DNA from: Entomomonas sp945283395
Lineage (GTDB): Bacteria > Pseudomonadota > Gammaproteobacteria > Pseudomonadales > Pseudomonadaceae
Length of the DNA stretch: 64,000 nt
Assembly: GCA_946480835.1 (NCBI GenBank)
Contig: CAMLLC010000012.1
Location: 1 to 64,000, forward strand
Reading direction: 5' to 3'
The notes under the pieces were generated by a model that saw nothing but the letters and a program-made list of their open reading frames with translations, was not told the DNA's origin and made no database searches. This document shows positions 62,767 through 64,000 of the stretch, piece after piece. Position numbers and translations under genes: made by a program. The first letter of the stretch is position 1, and each line of letters starts with the position of its first letter.

Positions 62767-62831
62767 CAACCCACAGGGTATGAAGATACCCTAGGGCAAC
62801 TTCATACCCACTACTTACTAAGGTATGAAGC
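62767..62831 (+). promoter_or_regulatory. Leader element L11
   Basis: M GGGTATGAAG (62776-62785) and M' CTTCATACCC (62800-62809) pair perfectly (10 bp, 14-nt loop); M' and SD/M'' GGTATGAAG (62822-62830) pair over 9 bp. M and M'' are near-identical. M' is followed by ACTACTTACT, a weaker T-tract. Confidence 0.8.
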
Positions 62832-63137
62832 ATGAAAAAATTATATGAAATAGAGTTTCAAGTTTGCTCTTTGAATGGTGTATCAATACCAGACAAAACA
62901 GTGTTATTGACTAATGTAGTACAAGTTAGTCATTACCCTGGTCTGCTAGGTAGGGTTTTGAAAGTTTATTTTAACTCTCAAGAAGATATGCTAAAGGCAA
63001 AAGAGCTTACTAATTGGACATGTCATAGTACTGAGCCTGCTCTTTTAACCAGTATATATAAAAGTAGTGTTGATATTGGCCAATATCGCTATAGTAGTTT
63101 TGACTGTAGGGATATTGAAAAGGAGGCATCACTATGA
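62832..63137 (+). CDS. Small ICE protein, paralogous family member 4
   Basis: 101 aa. Core VVQVSHYPGLLGRVLKVYFNSQEDMLKAKELTNW. ATG follows AAGGTATGAAGC. Overlaps the next paralogue by 4 nt (ATGA). No known domain. Confidence 0.65.
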   Translation: MKKLYEIEFQVCSLNGVSIPDKTVLLTNVVQVSHYPGLLGRVLKVYFNSQEDMLKAKELTNWTCHSTEPALLTSIYKSSVDIGQYRYSSFDCRDIEKEASL

Positions 63138-63463
63138 ATACAAGAAATAATGAGCCTTTACAAGTCTTAACACTGATGTCTGGTCGTTTTAATGAGGAAG
63201 ATGAACAAAGCAGCGTCTTATTAGGCCCTATGCTAAAAGGTATTACCAAGTTAGCTTATTGTGGACAAGCGATTAGGCTCTTCTTTGACTCAAACGAATC
63301 ATTAGCAGAAGCTAAACGTGAAACAGGATGGGAACAATGTGGTGACAAAATACTGATCATGCGAGGTTTTAATGATTATGTAGTTACTGATGTTGGTATT
63401 CCTGATAGTGAGGCAAGATCGATTGTCTACTATAGTTATTGGGATATAGAGGCAGTAGATTGA
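63134..63463 (+). CDS. Small ICE protein, paralogous family member 5
   Basis: 109 aa. Core LLGPMLKGITKLAYCGQAIRLFFDSNESLAEAKRETGW, the clearest of the five. GAGG within the end of the previous gene serves as SD. Coupled translation with family member 4. Confidence 0.65.
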   Translation: MNTRNNEPLQVLTLMSGRFNEEDEQSSVLLGPMLKGITKLAYCGQAIRLFFDSNESLAEAKRETGWEQCGDKILIMRGFNDYVVTDVGIPDSEARSIVYYSYWDIEAVD

Positions 63464-63472
63464 TTTAAGAAC

Positions 63473-63489
63473 TGTGTACAGTGTACACA
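63473..63489 (+). promoter_or_regulatory. Operator-like palindrome, copy B
   Basis: TGTGTACA-G-TGTACACA, identical to copy A in both 8-bp arms with a different central base; just downstream of the paralogue stop and 10 bases before leader L12. Confidence 0.65.
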
Positions 63490-63498
63490 AACTTTATA

Positions 63499-63576
63499 AA
63501 CCCACAGGGTATGAACAATACCCTACGGGATAACTGTGTTCATGCCTTGTTTTTCTTATTATGTGGAGAAACAACA
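63499..63576 (+). promoter_or_regulatory. Leader element L12
   Basis: M GGGTATGAACA (63507-63517) pairs with M' TGTTCATGCCT (63537-63547) over 11 bp with two G-U; AGGGTA/TACCCT is the local hairpin. SD GGAG (63565-63568) is followed by AAACAA, which can pair with TTGTTT (63547-63552) after M'. T-rich after M'. Confidence 0.7.
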
Positions 63577-64000
63577 ATGAACACAGCGATACAAGACATA
63601 CCAGGTAAAGGACTAGTACAAGACTTAAGTGTATTTATTAATACCTTTAAAGGCCAGTTACTAGACTCATTAGGACTATCTAATCCACCTGTGTATACCC
63701 CTGAAAAAGCCAATCATATTCGCCAAGCGACTATGGATGACCTTCTTCGTAAGCCATTCCCTGCCCAAGCAGAGATAGTACAAGCAGTCTGCGCGCTGTT
63801 AATAGACAGTAACGAACCTGCTGCTATTATCAATGCCGAAATGGGAACGGGTAAAACGATGATGGCCATTGCCATAGCAGCGGTACTATTTGCTGAAGGC
63901 TATAAACGATCACTGGTTATATCACCACCCCATTTAGTTTATAAGTGGCGACGTGAAATATTAGAAACCATACCCAATGCCAAAGTATGGGTATTGAATG
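63577..64000 (+). CDS. DEAD/SNF2-type helicase, partial (5' end)
   Basis: Starts at an ATG after GGAGAAACAACA and runs off the window (141 codons visible, no stop). Residues about 84-100 hold the Walker A AEMGTGKTMMAIAIAA, preceded by the substrate segment AEIVQAVCALLIDSNEPAAI and followed by SLVISPPHLVYKWRREI, motif Ia of SNF2/DEAD superfamily II helicases. Likely a DNA-processing helicase of the ICE; exact family needs the rest of the gene. Confidence 0.8.
   Translation, partial: MNTAIQDIPGKGLVQDLSVFINTFKGQLLDSLGLSNPPVYTPEKANHIRQATMDDLLRKPFPAQAEIVQAVCALLIDSNEPAAIINAEMGTGKTMMAIAIAAVLFAEGYKRSLVISPPHLVYKWRREILETIPNAKVWVLN

Larger units (their letters stand above)
42317..64000. mobile_element. 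Integrative and conjugative element (left part)
   Basis: The element begins at the tRNA-Lys 3' end and runs off the right edge. Evidence: a tRNA-adjacent tyrosine integrase, a MobH-type relaxase, the PFL_4709/4710/4711-like proteins and TraG-N typical of the G-type (ICEclc/PAPI-1-like) conjugation system, DUF3742- and DUF3275-like genes, and a helicase. The pKLC102/PAPI-1 relatives also use tRNA-Lys genes. The other end and att repeat are outside the window, so intactness cannot be judged. Confidence 0.88.

Noticed and set aside
56116..63576. Spaced repeated leaders read as a CRISPR array
   Set aside because: The blocks are not identical repeats, are spaced by whole genes of different lengths, and no cas gene is near.

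Overview
The window is AT-rich bacterial DNA with a gammaproteobacterial, Pseudomonadaceae-like gene order: a tyrA-aroA fusion next to cmk and rpsA, an sdhCDAB-sucAB-lpd-sucCD cluster, queA-tgt-yajC-secD-secF, an OprD-type porin, and a mig-14/dnpA pair. Low GC combined with Pseudomonas-like synteny suggests a reduced, host-associated member of the family (an Entomomonas-like insect gut bacterium is my guess; inference only).

Positions 1-42240 are core chromosome. On the minus strand lie a HAD phosphatase, rpsA, cmk, tyrA-aroA, an aaeBXA-type efflux operon, slyX/HIT, the ABC-F gene uup, a lipoprotein, a rhodanese, the complete 2-oxoglutarate-to-fumarate part of the TCA cycle (sdhCDAB, sucAB, lpd, sucCD) and the queuosine/Sec operon. 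On the plus strand lie a MaoC hydratase, the porin, slt, an rhlB-like helicase, an MFS transporter and mig-14-dnpA.

A tRNA-Lys(CTT) gene at 42241-42316 is the boundary of an integrative and conjugative element (ICE) that runs past the right edge. Next to the tRNA, on the minus strand, lie a tyrosine integrase, a small unknown gene and a MobH-type relaxase. A two-gene AT-rich cargo module follows (ParB-like/HEPN-like protein plus Dam-type adenine methylase). Then comes the distal block of the ICE-type conjugation machinery on the plus strand (PFL_4709-, PFL_4710- and PFL_4711-like proteins, a small membrane protein, TraG-N), with a duplicated PFL_4710-like gene broken by an in-frame TGA.

Positions 55300-64000 hold the most unusual part: about a dozen small ICE genes (DUF3275-like, DUF6094-like methyltransferase, five paralogous small proteins, a helicase start). 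Nearly every gene or gene pair is preceded by a 65-85-base leader of the same architecture but different sequence. In each leader an upstream GGG-rich segment (M) and usually the Shine-Dalgarno segment (M'') are near-copies, and both can pair with one segment (M') between them, often followed by a T-run. The pairings covary from leader to leader, which points to a family of cis-acting RNA switches, attenuators or both. Two copies of a different pseudoknotted RNA of about 140 nt (55959-56100 and 57904-58040), with compensatory changes in six helices, are embedded in the same array. A 17-bp palindrome TGTGTACAnTGTACACA occurs twice, each time just upstream of a leader. Together these look like a coordinated regulatory layer of the ICE that I cannot assign to a named system.
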